Positions 6,358 through 14,848 of a stretch of DNA of 64,000 nucleotides are shown here, in pieces (the stretch's first letter is position 1; each line of letters opens with the position of its first letter). The stretch spans positions 1,382,168 to 1,446,167 of the forward strand of contig NZ_JAJQXW010000001.1 of the NCBI RefSeq assembly GCF_021246445.1, written 5' to 3'. The translations under genes and the position numbers were made by a program. The notes under the pieces were generated by a model. It was not told the origin of the DNA and searched no databases. It worked only from the letters and a program-made list of their open reading frames with translations. The stretch is from Rhabdothermincola salaria. Its GTDB lineage: Bacteria; Actinomycetota; Acidimicrobiia; Acidimicrobiales; Acidimicrobilacustridaceae.

Positions 6358-7878
6358 TCAACCCGCGGCCGGGGCCTGGATGCGCGGGAACAGCCCGGCG
6401 CCCTTCTCGACGGCCAGGCCCCCCGGGTAGGCACCCCACGCCGCGGCCTCGGGGAGGCGCTGGTCGCAGGGTGTGCCCTCGAGCCCGATGCGCTGCCACA
6501 CCTGCTCGCAGGCGCGGGGGACGGCAGGCGAGGCCAGCACGGCCACGATGCGCAGCACCTCGAGGGCGTCGCCCATGACGGCGTCGACCTGCGGGCCGGG
6601 CTCCATCTTCCAGGGCTCGTTGGCCTCGAGGTGGGCGTTGGCGGCGCCGATGAGGCGCCAGGTGGCCTCGAGCGCCACGCTCGGAGCGATGGCCTGCCAA
6701 CCGGCGGCCGTGGCCTCGTAGGCCTCGGCCACCACGTCGGCGAGCGGCGAGGTGGGCGAGGGAGCCGGACCGATCCCACCGCACTTCTTGGTGACCACCG
6801 TGGCCACCCGGGCCAGCAGGTTGCCGAGGTTGTTGGCCAGATCGGTGTTGTACCGGGTGACCATCTGCTCGTAGGAGAAGTCGCCGTCGGGGCCGAACGG
6901 GGTGTCGCGCAGGAAGTGGTACCGGAATCCGTCGACGCCGAAGTCGGCCACCAGGTCGGCCGGGAAGATCTGGTTGAGTCGCGTCTTCGACATCTTCTCG
7001 CCGCCGACGAGCAGGAAGCCGTGCACGGCCAGCTTCTTGGGCGGTTCGATGCCGGCGGCCAGGCACATCGCCGGCCAGTACACGCAGTGGAAGCGCAGGA
7101 TGTCCTTGCCGAGGAGGTGGTGCACCTCGGGCCACCACTGGGCGAAGCGCTCGCTGTCCGAGCCGTAGCCCACGGCCGTGGCGTAGTTGATGAGGGCGTC
7201 GTACCAGACGTAGAAGACGTGGCCCTCGTCCCAGGGCACGGGCACGCCCCAGTCGATCGAGGTCCGCGACACCGAGACGTCCTCGAGTCCTTGGCGGATG
7301 AGGCCCAGGGCCTCGTTGCGCTTGCCCTCGGGCTGCACGGCGTCGGGGTTGGCCTCGTACCAGTCGAGCAGGGGCTGGGTGAACTTCGACAGCTCGAAGA
7401 ACCAGTTGTCCTCCTCGAGCCACTCGACCGGACGGCCGTGGATGGGGCAGTTGCCGTCGACCAGGTCGGCTTCGGTGTAATAGGCCTCGCAGGCCACGCA
7501 GTACAGCCCGGCGTAGGTGCCCTTGCGGATCCAGCCGTTGTCGAAGATGGCCTGCATGAACGCCTGCACCGACACCGTGTGACGGTCCTCGGTGGTGCGG
7601 ATGAAGTCGTCGTTGGTGATGTCGAGAAGCTCCCAGACCTCGCGGAAGCGGGCGCTGGTGCGGTCGGCCTGCTCCTGGGGGGTGATCCCGTTGGCCTCGG
7701 CCGAGCGGGCCACCTTGAGCCCGTGCTCGTCGGTGCCGGTGAGGAACGTCACCTCCTCGCCCAGCAGGCGGTGCCAGCGGGCGAGGGCGTCGGCCGTGAC
7801 CGTGGTGTAGGCGTGGCCGATGTGGGGGACGTCGTTGACGTAATAGATCGGCGTGGTCACGTAGAAGCGTTCAGGCAC
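6358..7878 (-). CDS. metG: Methionyl-tRNA synthetase
   Basis: Charges tRNA-Met. The HIGH signature is at residues 19-22, the zinc-knuckle region is YCVACEAYYTEADL...NCPIHGRP, and KMSK is at 295-298, followed by the anticodon-binding helical domain (GNLLARV, EANEPWK). At 506 residues it is the short form lacking the C-terminal tRNA-binding dimerisation domain, as usual in actinobacteria. GTG at 7878 starts MPERFYVTTPIYYVND. The start is supported by a TAGCCT box 7 nt upstream, implying a leaderless transcript for the metG-tatD unit. The gene overlaps a possible TTG start of tatD. Confidence 0.96.
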   Translation of the reverse strand: MPERFYVTTPIYYVNDVPHIGHAYTTVTADALARWHRLLGEEVTFLTGTDEHGLKVARSAEANGITPQEQADRTSARFREVWELLDITNDDFIRTTEDRHTVSVQAFMQAIFDNGWIRKGTYAGLYCVACEAYYTEADLVDGNCPIHGRPVEWLEEDNWFFELSKFTQPLLDWYEANPDAVQPEGKRNEALGLIRQGLEDVSVSRTSIDWGVPVPWDEGHVFYVWYDALINYATAVGYGSDSERFAQWWPEVHHLLGKDILRFHCVYWPAMCLAAGIEPPKKLAVHGFLLVGGEKMSKTRLNQIFPADLVADFGVDGFRYHFLRDTPFGPDGDFSYEQMVTRYNTDLANNLGNLLARVATVVTKKCGGIGPAPSPTSPLADVVAEAYEATAAGWQAIAPSVALEATWRLIGAANAHLEANEPWKMEPGPQVDAVMGDALEVLRIVAVLASPAVPRACEQVWQRIGLEGTPCDQRLPEAAAWGAYPGGLAVEKGAGLFPRIQAPAAG

Positions 7879-7885
7879 GCCTGCC

Positions 7886-7891
7886 AGGCTA
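7886..7891 (-). promoter_or_regulatory. -10 box (TAGCCT) for metG
   Basis: TAGCCT ends 7 nt before the metG GTG on the minus strand, the spacing expected when transcription starts at the start codon. Confidence 0.55.
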
Positions 7892-7991
7892 CGAGGCGCC
7901 GGCAACACCGACGAAACGGTTCGGTGAGCGACGTCTCCGGGCGAAGGGGCCGGGACGCGCGTCGCGGATCGTGCTCTCCGGCCCCGCCGAG

Positions 7992-8014
7992 TGTGACGCG
8001 TGGCCCTTGTCACA
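7992..8014. promoter_or_regulatory. Inverted repeat overlapping the adh -35 box
   Basis: TGTGAC and GTCACA are exact 6-nt inverted arms separated by 11 nt. The right arm overlaps the -35 hexamer of the alcohol dehydrogenase promoter, a position suited to a repressor or a class II activator. The regulator is unknown. Confidence 0.4.
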
Positions 8015-8035
8015 GGACGCCCCGACCCGGACAGT
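8007..8035 (+). promoter_or_regulatory. Promoter of the alcohol dehydrogenase gene
   Basis: TTGTCA (8007-8012), a 17-nt spacer and GACAGT (8030-8035). The predicted start near 8042 leaves a short leader with AGGAGG at 8048-8053, 5 nt before the ATG. Confidence 0.65.
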
Positions 8036-8058
8036 GAGGGCACGGCGAGGAGGTCGTG

Positions 8059-9102
8059 ATGCGTGCGCTGCAGATCCAGTCCTGGCAGTCGGACCCGGTG
8101 CTGACCGAGGTCCCTGAGCCCGATCCCGGTCCGGGGGAGGTGGTGGTGCGCATCGGTGGCTCCGGCGCCTGCCACTCCGACCTGCACCTCCTGCACGACT
8201 TCACCGAGGGCATGGTGCCGTGGGACCCGCCCTTCACCCTCGGTCACGAGAACGCCGGCTGGGTCCACGCCCTGGGCCGGGGCGTGTCCGACCTCGAGGT
8301 CGGAGAGCCGGTCGCGGTGTACGGGCCATGGGGTTGCGGACGCTGCCCACGCTGCCGGGTCGGGATGGAGAACTACTGCGAGCGGGCGGCCGAGATCGGC
8401 GTGGCGGGTGGCGGGCTCGGGCGAGACGGGGGGATGGCCCCACTGATGCTGGTCCCCTCGTCGCGCCTCCTCGTTCCCCTCGGCGACCTCGACCCGGTGG
8501 AGGCCGCTCCCCTCACCGACGCCGCCCTGACGCCGTATCACGCCATCAAGCGGTCGGCGGCGCTGCTCGGACCGGGCAGCACGACCGTGGTGATCGGCAT
8601 CGGCGGGCTCGGCCACATGGGGGTCCAGCTCCTCGCCGCGACGACGCCCACCAGGATCATCGCCGTCGACACGCGTGACGACGCGCTCGCCCTGGCCCGC
8701 CGGGCCGGGGCGGAGACCGCGGTGGCGGCCGGCGACGACGCCCCGGCGGCGATCCTCGACGCCACCGCCGGACTCGGCGCCGACGTGGTCATCGACATGG
8801 TGGGCAGCGACGAGAGCCTGGCGCTGGCCACCACGGTGGCCCGCTCCTACTCCCACATCACGGTCGTCGGCATCGGCGGCGGGAACTTCTCGTTCGGGTT
8901 CTTCTCGGTGCCCTACGAGTGCTCGGTGGCGACCACGTACTGGGGCTCGCTCCCCGAGCTACTGGAGGTCGTCGAGCTGGCCCGCCGGGGATCGATCCGC
9001 GCCGAGGTGACCCGGGTCGACCTGGAGGGCGCCGCGGGCGCCTACGAGGACCTCGCGCACGGTCGCGTGGCCGGCCGCCTCGTGGTCGTGCCCGGCAGCT
9101 GA
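8059..9102 (+). CDS. Zinc-dependent NAD(P) alcohol dehydrogenase
   Basis: Medium-chain dehydrogenase/reductase of 347 residues. The catalytic zinc site is GACHSDLH (Cys37) with GHENAG. The structural zinc lobe has four cysteines in CGRCPRCRVGMENYC. The Rossmann motif is VVIGIGGLGHMGVQ, and the acidic Asp in IIAVDTRDD favours NAD. An SVPYECSVATTYWGS loop and the C-terminal GRLVVVPGS are typical of the AdhT/propanol-preferring group. ATG at 8059 has an excellent AGGAGG; the GTG one codon earlier is less likely. Substrate is not predictable. It has its own TTGTCA-N17-GACAGT promoter and converges with a MarR gene. Confidence 0.9.
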   Translation: MRALQIQSWQSDPVLTEVPEPDPGPGEVVVRIGGSGACHSDLHLLHDFTEGMVPWDPPFTLGHENAGWVHALGRGVSDLEVGEPVAVYGPWGCGRCPRCRVGMENYCERAAEIGVAGGGLGRDGGMAPLMLVPSSRLLVPLGDLDPVEAAPLTDAALTPYHAIKRSAALLGPGSTTVVIGIGGLGHMGVQLLAATTPTRIIAVDTRDDALALARRAGAETAVAAGDDAPAAILDATAGLGADVVIDMVGSDESLALATTVARSYSHITVVGIGGGNFSFGFFSVPYECSVATTYWGSLPELLEVVELARRGSIRAEVTRVDLEGAAGAYEDLAHGRVAGRLVVVPGS

Positions 9103-9204
9103 GCGCGGCGCGACCCCCGGGGCCGTCAGGCCGGCGCGACCGGCTCGGACGCACGGATGCCCAGTCCACGACGCACGGGCCCGGTGCCGTCGGCCCGAAC
9201 CGGG

Positions 9205-9726
9205 TCAGGTCCGGGTGACGTCGGCCGATCGCTCGAGGGCCGGCAGCACGGCGGCCAGCGCATCGGTGAGCCCGGCGCGCGCGTCGGTGGTGCTGGCCCC
9301 CAGCACCTCGTCGAGGCCGACGGCCAGCTCGTCCAGCAGCTGCGCCGCCGTGGTCCGACCCTGCGTGGTGAGGGTGACCACCACTCCCCGGGCATCGCTG
9401 GTGTCCTCCGCTCGACGCACGAGCTCGCGAGCCACCAGGCGGTTGACGGTCTTGGTCATGCCGCTGGTGGTCTGCACCACGGTGCGGGCCAGCTCGGTGG
9501 GCGACTGGCCGCGCTCGGGCGGCGCCAAGAGCAGCGCCGTGAGCACCGAGAACTCGGAGCGTTCGAGCCCGGTGGGACGCAGGAGCACCTGGAGGTGGCG
9601 CTCGACCAGGCGTCCGAAGCGCATGGCCCGCAAGGCGAGCACGACACGGTCGAGGTCGTCGGGAGCGACGAGGTCGCGCAGCGCCCGCACCAGTCCGGGC
9701 TGGTCGGGGCCATCGGCGGCGGTCAT
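9205..9726 (-). CDS. MarR-family transcriptional regulator
   Basis: A 173-residue winged-helix regulator. The N-terminal helix LALRAMRFGRLVERHLQVLLRP serves dimerisation. The DNA-binding core is LTALLLAPPERGQSPTELARTVVQTTSGMTKTVNRLVARELVRRAEDTSDARGVVVTLTTQGR (given here as a description of residues 60-125), including the wing Asp-Ala-Arg-Gly. MarR proteins usually repress neighbouring genes until a phenolic or oxidant ligand binds. Candidate targets are itself and the convergent alcohol dehydrogenase, but this is not shown. ATG at 9726 follows GGCGGG. A GTG at 9756 would add ten residues. Confidence 0.85.
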   Translation of the reverse strand: MTAADGPDQPGLVRALRDLVAPDDLDRVVLALRAMRFGRLVERHLQVLLRPTGLERSEFSVLTALLLAPPERGQSPTELARTVVQTTSGMTKTVNRLVARELVRRAEDTSDARGVVVTLTTQGRTTAAQLLDELAVGLDEVLGASTTDARAGLTDALAAVLPALERSADVTRT

Positions 9727-9952
9727 CCCGCCGGTGTGCTCGTCGTCGGCTGCCACCCCGTCATGATCACACGGCCCGCGTGGTGGATCGCCCGACGAGG
9801 GGCCCGACCCCCGATGGGAGCGAGCCGACGTCGAGCAGTCGAGGCCGCATCCCGAGGCGAACCCTTCGTCGACGCCTCGTCCGTCGACGCCCCGACCCGG
9901 GACGACGGCCGATCCGGGACGACGGGTGACCCGGAGGCCGGGCGACCCTCGA

Positions 9953-11299
9953 CTACTTGAGGCGCAACGACGCCGGGCGGGTCGGGGCCCGACGGTCGTC
10001 GTCGCCGACCGCCCGGTCGAGCGTCGGCGCCTCGAGGTACCGCGTATCGATCGAGGTCGGCGCCTCATCGGCGCCCTCGGCACGAGACGGGGTGAGGCCG
10101 TCGGTGGCCGGCGCCACCGACAGAGGCGTGACCGCCTCGAGACCCCGTTCGGTGCGAAGGCGCTCGATGTGGGCCAGGGTCCGCTCGAGCTGGTTGGTGC
10201 GGGTGCCGGCCAGGGCGTCGTAGGTCTTGGCCGCAGTGGCCATCTGGCTGCCCAGCTTGGCGAAGCTCTCGGAGTACTTGGTCCACTCCTTCTCGAACGA
10301 GGCGAGGCAGGCCAGGATCTCGTCGCTGGTGCGCTCGAGGCGGAACTGCTCGACGGCCTGGCGCACCACGGCCAGCACCGCGAACAGGGTCGACGGGGAG
10401 CAGATGACCACCTTCTGGCCGATGGCGTGGTCGACCAGCCCCGGATCGCGCTCGTGGACGAAGGCGAAGATGGCCTCGTTGGGGATGAACAGCACCACGT
10501 GGTCGACGGTGGTCTCGGCGTCGATGTAGGAGCGGGTGGTGATCTCGCGGATGCGGGCCTTGACGTCGGACAGGAACTTGGCCTCGTAGGACTCGCGCTC
10601 GGTGTCGGAGTCGGCTTCGAGGGCCCGCAGGTAGTTGTCGAACGGGAACTTGACGTCCATGTGCAGCTCACGACCACCGGGCAGGGGGAAGGTGAGGTCG
10701 GGGATGGTGCCCCCGGCGATGGCCGTCTGCTTTCGGTAGTTGATGCCCTCGACGAACCCGGCGACGCGCAGCACGTCCTCGGCCATGCGCTCGCCCCACT
10801 GGCCGCGGGCCTTGGTGCTGGCCAGGGCCTGGCGGAGGGCGTCGGTGGTGCCGGTGAGAGCGGTGGTGGACCGCACCGCCTCCGCCAGCCCCTGCTCGAG
10901 GCGACCCTGCTGCTCGGCCCGCTCGCGCCGCAGGTCGCCGACCAGCTCGGCCATCTGGGTGAGCTGGCGGCGGGCCTCGGCGAGCTCGCGCCCGACGACG
11001 TTGCGGTCCTCCTCGAGGGCGGTGGAGATGGCGGCCTGGCGCTGGGCGAGGGCGCGGTCGGCCACCTCGACCCGGCTGCCGAGCTGCTCGCCGGCGACGC
11101 TCACGACCGACTCCACCGCCGCCTGCACGGTGGCCACCTGCTCGGCGCGCAGCGCGGCCACGGTGGCCGCCACCAGCTCCTCGGTGACGGGCTGCTCCGG
11201 CACGGCCGGGGCGGGCGGCGACCGGCGTGCGAGCACGACCACGAGCGCCACGGCGCAACCGACGGCGACCACGAGTGAGGCAACGGCGAGCAAGACCAT
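9953..11299 (-). CDS. rmuC: RmuC-family DNA recombination protein
   Basis: RmuC limits inversions at short repeats and carries a PD-(D/E)XK-like nuclease domain. The 448 residues comprise an N-terminal membrane segment (residues 1-22, LLAVASLVVAVGCAVALVVV), a long coiled coil (about 45-150, rich in Ala/Glu/Arg), and the conserved core with GQWGERMAEDVLR, the HMDVKFPFDNYLR nuclease motif, VVLFIPNEAIFAF and KVVICSPSTLFAVL. The tail after about residue 400 is variable. ATG at 11299 places the membrane helix at the terminus, and a CACAAT box ends 7 nt upstream. No operon partner is evident; about 90 nt separate it from rsmI. Confidence 0.92.
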   Translation of the reverse strand: MVLLAVASLVVAVGCAVALVVVLARRSPPAPAVPEQPVTEELVAATVAALRAEQVATVQAAVESVVSVAGEQLGSRVEVADRALAQRQAAISTALEEDRNVVGRELAEARRQLTQMAELVGDLRRERAEQQGRLEQGLAEAVRSTTALTGTTDALRQALASTKARGQWGERMAEDVLRVAGFVEGINYRKQTAIAGGTIPDLTFPLPGGRELHMDVKFPFDNYLRALEADSDTERESYEAKFLSDVKARIREITTRSYIDAETTVDHVVLFIPNEAIFAFVHERDPGLVDHAIGQKVVICSPSTLFAVLAVVRQAVEQFRLERTSDEILACLASFEKEWTKYSESFAKLGSQMATAAKTYDALAGTRTNQLERTLAHIERLRTERGLEAVTPLSVAPATDGLTPSRAEGADEAPTSIDTRYLEAPTLDRAVGDDDRRAPTRPASLRLK

Positions 11300-11306
11300 G
11301 TGTTCG

Positions 11307-11312
11307 ATTGTG
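11307..11312 (-). promoter_or_regulatory. -10-like box (CACAAT) for rmuC
   Basis: CACAAT ends 7 nt before the rmuC ATG on the minus strand. It deviates from TANNNT at the first base. Confidence 0.35.
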
Positions 11313-11390
11313 CGCAGGGGGTGTGACAGTGGTCGCGGACCCTCGGCGCCGATCGGGACCGACCGGGTCGTCGGCCCACCGGTGGGTGGC

Positions 11391-12218
11391 TCAGGCCTCG
11401 AGCGCCAGCGCGTAGACGTGGCGCTTGGACAGCCCCAAGGTGCCGGCCACCTCCGCGGCCGCGTCGCGGGTGGACAGGCCCCGCTGGCGGGCGTGGGCCA
11501 CCGCCTCACGGACCTGGTCGTCGGACGGGGGCCCCGGGTCCGGCGCACCGTCGAGCACGACCACGTACTCTCCGCGAGGCTCGGTGTCGGTGCAGTGCTC
11601 GACCGCGGCGGCGAGGGGCCCCCGCCACACCTCCTCGTGGAGCTTGGTGAGTTCGCGGGCCAGCACCACCCGACGGGTGGGCCCACAGACCTCCACCAGG
11701 TCGACGAGCGTGCGCGAGAGGCGGTGCGGAGCTTCGTAGAGCACCACCGTGCGGGGCTCCGCAGCCACGGCCGCCAGGCGTTCCCGGCGCCCCGAGCCCT
11801 TGCGGGGCAGGAAGCCCTCGAACACGAACCGGCCGGCGGGCAGCCCGCTGGCGACCAGGCCGGCGATGGCCGCCGACGGTCCGGGCACCACCTCGACGCG
11901 GTGCCCGGCGGCCGAGGCGGCGGCGACCAGCCGTTCGCCCGGGTCGGAGATGCCGGGCATCCCGGCGTCGCTCACCAGCGCCACCCGCTGGCCCCGGTCC
12001 AGCCGGCTCAGGACCTCGCCCACGGCCCGAGGCTCGGTGTGGTCGTTGACCACGAGCAACGACGGGGCCCGGACACCGACGTGGGCCAGCAGGCGCCCCG
12101 TGCGACGGGTGTCCTCACAGGCCACCACGTCGGCCCGGCCCAGCTCCTCGATGGCCCGGGGGGTGAGGTCCCCGAGGTTGCCGATGGGCGTGCCGACGAG
12201 CACGAGGGCGCCGGTCAT
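11391..12218 (-). CDS. rsmI: 16S rRNA (cytidine1402-2'-O)-methyltransferase
   Basis: SAM-dependent tetrapyrrole-methylase-fold enzyme that 2'-O-methylates C1402 in the ribosomal P site together with RsmH. The 275 residues show LVGTPIGNLGDLTPRA, ACEDTRRTGRLL, ALVSDAGMPGISDPG, VVPGPSAAIAGLVASGL, FEGFLPRK and LYEAPHRL, all family hallmarks. The C-terminal 50 residues contain the small helical HTH-like extension (LSTRDAAAEVAGTLGLSKRHVYALAL). ATG at 12218 overlaps the DUF192 stop as ATGA, so the two genes are translationally coupled. Confidence 0.95.
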   Translation of the reverse strand: MTGALVLVGTPIGNLGDLTPRAIEELGRADVVACEDTRRTGRLLAHVGVRAPSLLVVNDHTEPRAVGEVLSRLDRGQRVALVSDAGMPGISDPGERLVAAASAAGHRVEVVPGPSAAIAGLVASGLPAGRFVFEGFLPRKGSGRRERLAAVAAEPRTVVLYEAPHRLSRTLVDLVEVCGPTRRVVLARELTKLHEEVWRGPLAAAVEHCTDTEPRGEYVVVLDGAPDPGPPSDDQVREAVAHARQRGLSTRDAAAEVAGTLGLSKRHVYALALEA

Positions 12219-12568
12219 CGGATCTCGAAGCGGTCGCCCACCTCGATGCCCCACGAGGCCAGGCAGCCGGCTTCGCACTCGAGGATGCTGCGAGCCTTCC
12301 AGACCACGCGGCCCAGGCGGTTCGGGACCATGGTCGTGATGCGCAGGACGGTGAGGTCGGCGTCGAGGTGGGCCACGTCGATCGGGAAGCGCATCCGGAA
12401 GGTGTGCACCGATCGGGCCGGGCGCAACAGCAGGGCTCCCTCGATGCCGTCGCGCCCGAGCAGGCCCTGGCTGCGGTCCCGCCACGACTCGGCGATCTCG
12501 AGGCTGGCCAGCACGCGGTCGCCCGACACGAGCCAGCCACCATCGGTCGCCGCAGGCGAGTCGGTCAT
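12215..12568 (-). CDS. DUF192 family protein
   Basis: 117 residues of the DUF192 (PF02643) fold. Recognisable are WRDRSQGLLGR, ALLLRPARSVHTFRMRFPIDVAHLD and WKARSILECEAGCLASWGIEVGD; the charged MRFPIDV strand and the EC(E)AG turn are the most conserved. Family function is not established, and many members are exported, but here there is no signal peptide. The start ATG at 12568 is preceded by TACGCT 6 nt upstream. The stop overlaps rsmI as ATGA. Confidence 0.85.
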   Translation of the reverse strand: MTDSPAATDGGWLVSGDRVLASLEIAESWRDRSQGLLGRDGIEGALLLRPARSVHTFRMRFPIDVAHLDADLTVLRITTMVPNRLGRVVWKARSILECEAGCLASWGIEVGDRFEIR

Positions 12569-12574
12569 GACCAG

Positions 12575-12580
12575 AGCGTA
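12575..12580 (-). promoter_or_regulatory. -10 box (TACGCT) for DUF192-rsmI
   Basis: TACGCT ends 6 nt before the DUF192 ATG on the minus strand, the leaderless spacing. Confidence 0.5.
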
Positions 12581-12584
12581 CGGG

Positions 12585-13661
12585 TCAGACGTTGAACCTG
12601 ATCTCCATCACGTCGCCGTCGGCGACCACGTAGTCCTTGCCCTCCACCCGGAGCTTGCCCACGTCTCGGGCCTTGGACCACGAACCCACCTCCAGCAGCT
12701 CGTCCCAGTGGATGACCTCGGCCCGGATGAAGCCCCGCTCGAAGTCGGTGTGGATGACCCCCGCGCACTGCGGCGCCTTGTACCCGGCCCGGAAGGTCCA
12801 GGCCCGGCTCTCCTTCTCGCCCGTGGTGAAGAAGGTGCGCAGTCCCAGCATCTGGTAGGCGGTGTGCAGGAAGCGTGGCAGCGCCCCCTCGCCCAGGCCG
12901 AGGCCCTCGAGCATCTCGGCCCGTTCGGCGACGTCGAGCTGGGCCGCCTCGGCCTCGAGCTGCACGCACATGCCGATGACCTCGCCGTGGCCGCCGAACT
13001 CGGCCAGCACCGGCGCCACCTTGTCGTCGACCCGTTCCAGGTCGTCCTCCCCGACGTTGACGATGGCCAGCACCGGCTTGTTGGTGAGCAGGAAGTAGTT
13101 GCGCAGCAGCTGACGGGACTCGTCGCCGAGCTCGCTGCGGTAGATGGGCGTGCCCTCCGACAGCACCGTCAGGGCTTCACCCAGGGCCGCCACCTCGTCG
13201 GCGACGGCCCGGTCCTGCTTGGCCGCCTTGCGGCGCTTGTCGATCTGGGTCTCCACCGTCTCGAGGTCGGCGAGAGCGATCTCGGTCTCCACGATGCGCA
13301 GGTGCTCGAGCGGATCGGAGGGGCCGGGCACGTCGTCGTCCTCGAACCCCCGCAGCACGAACACGATGGCGTCGGCCTCGCGGATGTTGGCGAGGAACTT
13401 GTTGCCGAGCCCCTCGCCGGCGCTGGCCCCCTCGACCAGTCCGCCGATGTCGACGAACTGCACGCTGGCGGGCACCACGTTCTTGGACTTGCTCATGGCC
13501 GCCAGCTCGTCGAGCCGCGTGTCGGGCACCTTGGCCACCCCCACGTTGGGGTCCTTGGTGGCGAAGGCGTACGGCGCCGCCAGGGCGCTGCCCCCGGAGA
13601 GGGCGTTGTACAGCGATGACTTGCCGGCGTTGGGGAGTCCGACGAACCCGAAGCGTTCCAC
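12585..13661 (-). CDS. ychF: Redox-regulated ATPase YchF (Obg family)
   Basis: Ribosome-associated P-loop ATPase related to Obg GTPases, the OLA1/YchF group. 358 residues: G1 loop GFVGLPNAGKSSLYNAL, switch II VQFVDIGGLV, and LAIVNVGEDDL where the GTPase NKxD specificity motif is replaced, explaining the ATP preference. A coiled coil covers about 130-200 and the C-terminal TGS-like domain contains GWTFRAGYKAPQCAG-type sequence with IHTDFERGFIRAEVI. GTG at 13661 starts MERFGFVGLPN. TAGCCT lies 8 nt upstream, and the gene is divergent from the PHP gene. Confidence 0.95.
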   Translation of the reverse strand: MERFGFVGLPNAGKSSLYNALSGGSALAAPYAFATKDPNVGVAKVPDTRLDELAAMSKSKNVVPASVQFVDIGGLVEGASAGEGLGNKFLANIREADAIVFVLRGFEDDDVPGPSDPLEHLRIVETEIALADLETVETQIDKRRKAAKQDRAVADEVAALGEALTVLSEGTPIYRSELGDESRQLLRNYFLLTNKPVLAIVNVGEDDLERVDDKVAPVLAEFGGHGEVIGMCVQLEAEAAQLDVAERAEMLEGLGLGEGALPRFLHTAYQMLGLRTFFTTGEKESRAWTFRAGYKAPQCAGVIHTDFERGFIRAEVIHWDELLEVGSWSKARDVGKLRVEGKDYVVADGDVMEIRFNV

Positions 13662-13669
13662 GACGGCGC

Positions 13670-13675
13670 AGGCTA
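13670..13675 (-). promoter_or_regulatory. -10 box (TAGCCT) for ychF
   Basis: TAGCCT ends 8 nt before the ychF GTG on the minus strand; no Shine-Dalgarno is seen. Confidence 0.5.
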
Positions 13676-13732
13676 CCGGTGGTCCCCACCCCCTCCGGCC
13701 GCTCCGTCGAGCCGTGACGCGGCCGACCCGGG

Positions 13733-13738
13733 TACACA
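13733..13738 (+). promoter_or_regulatory. -10-like box (TACACA) for the PHP gene
   Basis: TACACA ends 6 nt before the GTG at 13745. It supports that GTG as a leaderless start even though AGGAGG lies too close (1 nt) to act as a Shine-Dalgarno. Confidence 0.4.
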
Positions 13739-13744
13739 GGAGGG

Positions 13745-14836
13745 GTGGATCCTGCGCTTCTCGGCATCGCTCCCTTGACCGCCCCCATGGCCCCGGCGGA
13801 CGCCCTGGCCCGCATCGGCCACCTCCTCGACCGGCAGCTGGCCCCGTCGAGCAAGGTGCGGGCCTACCGCCGGGCGGCCGAGATCGTGCTCGACCTCGGC
13901 GACGACGAGATCGCGGATCGGGCCCGCCGAGGCACGCTCCAGGAGCTCTCGGGCATCGGGCCGTCGACCGCCTCCGTCATCGCCGCCACGGTGGCGGGTG
14001 AGGTGCCGGCCCGCCTCGCCGAGCTGGAGACGGGCCCCGGGGTCGAGACCACCGAGGCCGGGGCGGCGTACCGCCGGGCCCTGCGCGGCGACTGCCACAG
14101 CCACTCGACGTGGAGCGACGGCGGTGCCTCGATCGAGGCCATGGCCCGCGCCGCTGCGGCCCAGGGCCACGAGTACCTCGTCGTGACCGACCACTCCCCC
14201 CGCCTCACCGTGGCCCACGGCCTCGATCGCCAGCGCCTCCTCGCCCAGATCGACGAGATCGAGGTGCTCAACGCCGAGCTGGCCCCGTTCCGGATCCTCA
14301 CCGGCATCGAGGTCGACATCCTCGAGGACGGCGCGCTCGACCAGGACGACGACCTCCTCGCTCGCCTCGACCTGGTGGTGGCCAGCGTGCACTCCAAGCT
14401 GAGGATGGACCGCGAGGCCATGACCCGTCGCATGGTGCTGGCCGTGGCCAGCCCCCACGTGGACGTGCTCGGCCACTGCACGGGCCGCATGGTGCGATCG
14501 CGTACGGGGGCCGCCGGCCTGGAGGTGGCCGACAAGCGACCTCCGTCGGTGTTCGACGCCGACATGGTGTTCGCCGCCTGCGCCCGCTTCGACACCGCCG
14601 TCGAGATCAACTGCCGACCCGAGCGCCAGGACCCGCCCGACGAGTTGCTGGAGCTGGCCCTCGGGTGGGGCTGCAAGATCGCCATCGACACCGACGCCCA
14701 CGCCACCGGCCAGCTCGAGTGGCAGGGCTACGGGTGCGACAAGGCGGCCCGCCACCGGGTCGGCCTCGACGACATCGTGAACACCTGGAGCGCCGACGAC
14801 CTCGTCGAATGGGCCGCGAGCCACCCGGACCAGTAG
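13745..14836 (+). CDS. Helix-hairpin-helix / PHP domain protein (PolX C-terminal type)
   Basis: 363 residues. The N-terminal 100 residues are helical with an HhH DNA-binding motif (LQELSGIGPSTASVI). From about 110 a PHP phosphoesterase domain follows: GDCHSHSTWSDGG, YLVVTDHSPR, ILTGIEVDIL, VVASVHSKLRM, VLGHCTGRM, VEINCRP and IAIDTDAHATGQL supply the His/Asp/Glu metal ligands. This is the PHP half of bacterial PolX without the polymerase palm, similar to stand-alone proteins annotated as PHP domain-containing. A role in DNA repair or nucleotide hydrolysis is inferred. The GTG start is preferred; an ATG at 13787 would remove 14 residues. The stop codon overlaps the TAGCCT box of the next gene. 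Confidence 0.85.
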   Translation: MDPALLGIAPLTAPMAPADALARIGHLLDRQLAPSSKVRAYRRAAEIVLDLGDDEIADRARRGTLQELSGIGPSTASVIAATVAGEVPARLAELETGPGVETTEAGAAYRRALRGDCHSHSTWSDGGASIEAMARAAAAQGHEYLVVTDHSPRLTVAHGLDRQRLLAQIDEIEVLNAELAPFRILTGIEVDILEDGALDQDDDLLARLDLVVASVHSKLRMDREAMTRRMVLAVASPHVDVLGHCTGRMVRSRTGAAGLEVADKRPPSVFDADMVFAACARFDTAVEINCRPERQDPPDELLELALGWGCKIAIDTDAHATGQLEWQGYGCDKAARHRVGLDDIVNTWSADDLVEWAASHPDQ

Positions 14837-14839
14837 CCT
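14834..14839 (+). promoter_or_regulatory. -10 box (TAGCCT) for bL37
   Basis: TAGCCT, whose first three bases are the stop codon of the PHP gene, ends 9 nt before the bL37 ATG. Confidence 0.4.
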
Positions 14840-14848
14840 CGCACCCCT

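Noticed and set aside
5546-7423. One 625-codon open frame suggesting a TatD fusion protein
   Set aside because: The upstream two thirds is a shadow of metG in another frame; only the last ~268 codons match TatD.
7992-8014. CRP-type TGTGA/TCACA operator
   Set aside because: Inner spacing is 13 nt rather than the 6 nt of CRP sites, so it is listed only as an unassigned inverted repeat.
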